A stretch of DNA of 15,254 bases from Candidatus Babelota bacterium (GTDB lineage: Bacteria > Babelota > Babeliae > Babelales > Babelaceae): positions 1 to 15,254 of the forward strand of contig PRDV01000091.1 of the NCBI GenBank assembly GCA_003174035.1. Reading direction: 5' to 3'. Position 1 is the first letter of the stretch. The number at the start of each line of letters is the position of its first letter. Under the pieces are notes generated by a model. That model worked only from the letters and a program-made list of their open reading frames with translations, did no database searches and was not told the origin of the DNA. Below, in pieces: positions 14,101 to 15,254 of this stretch. Position numbers and translations under genes: made by a program.

Positions 14101-15081
14101 ATCGCGCTTAAAGATGTACTCTGCAATTGGTGCTGCCTCAGTCTTGAGCAAGCCGGATCGGCTTCATATGAGCAAGCAGTGATAGACATACAAAAATTCC
14201 GTTATATCTCCTCAGTTCTGAGCAACAAGGAACTTTCTCTCTTAATTGAGGAAGCAAAACTTTCTATTACAGGTGGCGTAGCACCAAACGCTGAACTGCT
14301 TGCTTCCTTTTCAGCATTCGAACAAATGGCCTATATCGTGGGAATGTTGGCATACGGCATTTATCGCAATGAACCTGAAAGATTCAGAGAATGTCTTGCA
14401 CAGCTCGTCACTTCACAACCAATAATGCTGACGATACCAGTGAGAGTCTCACCGAAAGTCTCGCCGAGACCCCCGCAAGGAGCGCGGCTTTACTTCCAAC
14501 AGATTCTCGGCTCTCTGATTTCTTATGCTAAGGAAGAAAGCCAACAAGCTTTAGATATTGTCATGGAAGGCTGGAAAGCTGCAGATATGCTAGGGCAAAA
14601 ACAAGAGCGGCTAGAAACTGAGATTGAAAAACTAGTAGATCAATTGCCTTCATTTATTAATAAGGACCTTATCCTGACCATCTCAAAAAATTTAGGTACT
14701 GTGCCAGGATTTTACGCGGAACGAAGTCCCTTGCGCCAACTATTGGCACTCAAAAAAACAGGCAAAACCGCTGGCACTCGCAATTGCCAGTATATACTTC
14801 ACGTTGCACACCAATTAACGGAACAAGATATAACCATACAGAGTCTTGATCATGAACCCTTTGACATCCTTACAACACATTTCGCAATCATATGCAAAAA
14901 ATGGCAATGGTCAGAGCAGAGTGAGGAAGCGCTTGATGCATTCAAAGCTATGCTTACCGAATGCAAAAGCAATGCAGAAAAAATTTCTAAAAAATTAGTT
15001 TTGTATTCAACCACTATTCCTTACCCTATAAAACACTGGCTTGAAACTGAAAACATCAATTTCGTAGAAACTCGATCCTGA
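8185..15081 (+). CDS. Giant secreted coiled-coil and helical-repeat protein (2298 aa), unrecognised family
   Basis: I do not recognise the family. The frame is open from 8119, but the start is probably GTG 8185: AAGGAG lies 7 bases before it and it yields a clean signal peptide (about 1-24, hydrophobic LRFLIIALTIS, ending QTQG before MDKT). A Cys in TISC could be a poor lipobox. Residues 25-309 are Ser/Thr/Pro/Lys-rich and probably disordered, with several RRxS- and SPR/SPK-like motifs. About 316-989 is almost all long coiled coil rich in Glu, Gln, Lys and Ala, broken near 660-700 and 745-770. An acidic Ser linker (DEGDDQSSSEHESD) follows. About 1030-1850 is helical with degenerate units of roughly 34 residues. 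About 1900-2298 is mainly helical and unassigned, with a SPKVSPRPPQ linker near 2093. There is no C-terminal membrane anchor. The next gene starts 9 bases later. Confidence 0.8.
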   Translation: MKCPALSLRFLIIALTISCNQTQGMDKTKTGQRASMRGTHIRAVSTGGAHSEHLKKYLETISSKDPAKEQKELDPALTSRSSSVTATTDTSSPDAPYVSTPASEGLKRLSKKPASLPSIPTLSLADLSAEEQQVTEGLQRISARRTSLSLLHSPRKNPSEALTVKKEEAAVSHESTESMLAQLPREIPGTPVLKRRQSDSALNAKMEESKSPTSRSRTTSEQSTSPKLLQSLPSSTNVDKKSHKSRRFSVTRKPAPMVPSLRMDSVTPSLATESPIRSHIRAKSAAGILTSPRFEEPFSGQLMRQHEALIAPISIALSLAAKERAALDQAVFVKASAAVQTLKDGMKIALSKFDEEISAQKRELALSETKIAVLKRTVEELESELATAQTSEQSAIEERNALLHLEDGKAKKLKGDISRREDTSLIKDSMFVQWTEQKKEIEFLRSELAKLTAPTLLDPTSAQAKIQQLVEIQEEQKKQLELRTQELESLQEKLALLMWEREREKALQQAVLDKFDQQKKAYEHAVEQTATVLDKIKSHEDALSATLHFEREKKEQLAQSAKKAEQLDTAFETAAHLVSQSATQAREIERTFQDSAATLERVKQQEAEALQLRASLHNSTYNNPDYLATIEQAQIARERHEQQQAEHRRLTLNLVATQKKLRELLPYFNGAQQRAQSGQKSSKASSKADKETIENYKTLQEEEKVLQDALGKLDEELTQEKIMAQQGELLKKIESAPALSFSTLLALPPFDQGTSFQPIEEEAEEQMLALHAAINAEAFAREQVIGLTTEIQKAHERISELKKLLATESQAAAEHSEKAAEWAEKAEHDADSVKHFQELIRTKQELKEHKRVAERWAQESMKSTHELATRLENVRVAQERLKEINQQREQKLEQAKKSEQAARARLHAYAAEKELTETRIREYQRELAQQEELIQSHKAELHAAQSEWQECHAQRESVREQLDDAHTSPELLKLLEQEQLYAADILKKLVDEGDDQSSSEHESDTYSLHEKEGSYLRQHKQRLKLSNCILTFLREREATDLLSVAHLVQDSLLALDKTYQKSYLVHQESVAEDESLAAWAQHPPKLFTAHEQDQLITLITTTHDHALLEEFARRASSNALLFCMSNPLLRVLPRAQESLFNADPHHLAFCLVENKDLVEPFARKVSGEQFLETIQGQEQLLILEPVLRRIMKLDDKHMHALLANPLNSAYLPHFNGLPSVKTALSKIQALNTPGKMQRQSPGEHLSLALDKSHLAQGAQTVPLEQLFLAIRERKDLRDNPFVRARIAHTDPVILQQLLLSDPKVADAILKMLPTMAFLKTIAGTPLQIRKSAQEKLEQIDAYRVRQYMLKENNPFYLSQHLENPVLRSLIMEQCDKNAHKIACSLYHDQKYVPVSKSRNSASAVTHTAAHRFELTQCDPSNTEQVLDFLKKNSPAACMQFAAKFPFAVQYCITHLIEGKQYIDSALLYKLAPSISDHDLHELLHSPHALEYLDNRDIQNNTIALTFLQTYGAQLPQAVLSKLSLVRPNSFGMVLPSFFGSLTSTFDIRELDAYALLEFSKANSSVLQLLERRKVMSRLIEWLFHSKSSLDQDTLSHLISHISNDELFTLLNSQLGEMLTNNKTIQTRALEVEFMQQYLCKLPTTLLKKILLTDGPHFAHASLLLVNNICSSERLCQLLALDAAEILLSHPDIRKHCTAEPFVKDYLWQLPPIKLAFLWNGYFEECKPIMAPFLKNCEDDTLIALITLSDIFFNHPLVQQAFLERGLYKTHLSRITDEHLETLMGSHREILQLPQIQERILSQGNERLIEELLKDCKALMLLTAMKTVLENYDECYQQPHPFENEALQKRFMADDLREVFMQLAPAPISIKALYAHPALWSSPTAKAFITSLITAAMEHIPLEQREQLAMMHSWVMVLEPLFATYKDLFTKHNFHATEFLPLIKERQRYQLVEESLKLFNNTMACIEGESEEAIALKDVLCNWCCLSLEQAGSASYEQAVIDIQKFRYISSVLSNKELSLLIEEAKLSITGGVAPNAELLASFSAFEQMAYIVGMLAYGIYRNEPERFRECLAQLVTSQPIMLTIPVRVSPKVSPRPPQGARLYFQQILGSLISYAKEESQQALDIVMEGWKAADMLGQKQERLETEIEKLVDQLPSFINKDLILTISKNLGTVPGFYAERSPLRQLLALKKTGKTAGTRNCQYILHVAHQLTEQDITIQSLDHEPFDILTTHFAIICKKWQWSEQSEEALDAFKAMLTECKSNAEKISKKLVLYSTTIPYPIKHWLETENINFVETRS

Positions 15082-15090
15082 AAGGAAAGT

Positions 15091-15254
15091 ATGTTATTAC
15101 TCGTAGCAATCTTGCTCTCCAGTGGCTCATGCTTAACAAGCCAAGCAATGGACAAGACCACACAGCCGCGCTCCGTTGGCTTTTTTGCACGTTGGGATCA
15201 ATCGCAAGAGCGTAAAGAAGCTCAAGACGCGGAAGAAAAACGTGTCGATGAAGC
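15091..15254 (+). CDS. Start of a second secreted protein, partial
   Basis: 54 codons are open to the right edge. The ATG follows AAAGGA, 9 bases after the giant gene's stop. Residues 1-19 are a signal peptide (MLLLVAILLSSGSCLTSQA), with probable cleavage before MDKT. The mature start, TTQPRSVGFFARWDQSQERK, runs into a charged, probably helical stretch (EAQDAEEKRVDEA). The signal-peptide end and first mature residues follow the same SC-x3-Q-small-MDKT pattern as the giant protein, and the spacing suggests one operon. Nothing in the visible part names a family. A Cys in SGSC leaves a lipoprotein possible. Confidence 0.75.
   Translation, partial: MLLLVAILLSSGSCLTSQAMDKTTQPRSVGFFARWDQSQERKEAQDAEEKRVDE

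Overview
The window looks like bacterial chromosome from an organism with an outer membrane. It carries four genes of the Tol-Pal envelope system, starts preceded by Shine-Dalgarno sequences, and secreted proteins with Sec signal peptides. A very large secreted coiled-coil/helical-repeat protein, small toxin-antitoxin cassettes and tight packing would suit a host-associated lineage. Candidatus Dependentiae (TM6) is my best guess, but it rests on overall gene style and nothing in the window proves it. I see no insertion sequence, integrase, phage gene or CRISPR array.

Layout: (1) 1-2828, minus strand: a Tol operon in the order tolQ-tolR-tolA-tolB, with tolB running off the left edge. Genes overlap or sit 9 bases apart, so they are probably one transcript from a promoter near 2873-2901. 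pal would be expected beyond the left edge. (2) 2941-4016, plus strand: a toxin-antitoxin cassette with an MntA-type nucleotidyltransferase, a HepT-type HEPN toxin broken by a one-base frameshift, and a small HicB-like protein. It ends at a GC-rich hairpin. (3) 4023-4802, minus: a two-domain VOC (glyoxalase-fold) protein with its own promoter. (4) 4893-5506, minus: a DUF433 antitoxin and DUF5615 PIN-like toxin pair with a TAATG junction. (5) 5673-7160, minus: a class II CCA-adding enzyme with an HD domain. It is divergent from (6) 7192-7983, plus: a secreted DUF4097-type beta-repeat protein. (7) 7987-8062, minus: tRNA-Ala(GGC) with an encoded CCA end. (8) 8185-15081, plus: a 2298-residue secreted protein with a signal peptide, a Ser/Pro/basic disordered region, a long coiled coil, helical repeats and an unassigned C-terminus. 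Nine bases later a second secreted gene begins, whose N-terminus shares a short pattern with the giant.

TolQ, TolR and TolA form the inner-membrane motor that acts through periplasmic TolB on the outer membrane. The CCA enzyme would build or repair tRNA 3' ends, although the tRNA here already encodes CCA. The two toxin-antitoxin cassettes flank the VOC gene. The least explained material is the giant protein and its downstream neighbour, which may be a family of envelope or host-interaction proteins. No stretch over 300 bases lacks a gene. The longest gaps (about 120-175 bases) lie upstream of tolQ/mntA, upstream of the DUF433 gene and upstream of the giant gene, and are described in the entries.
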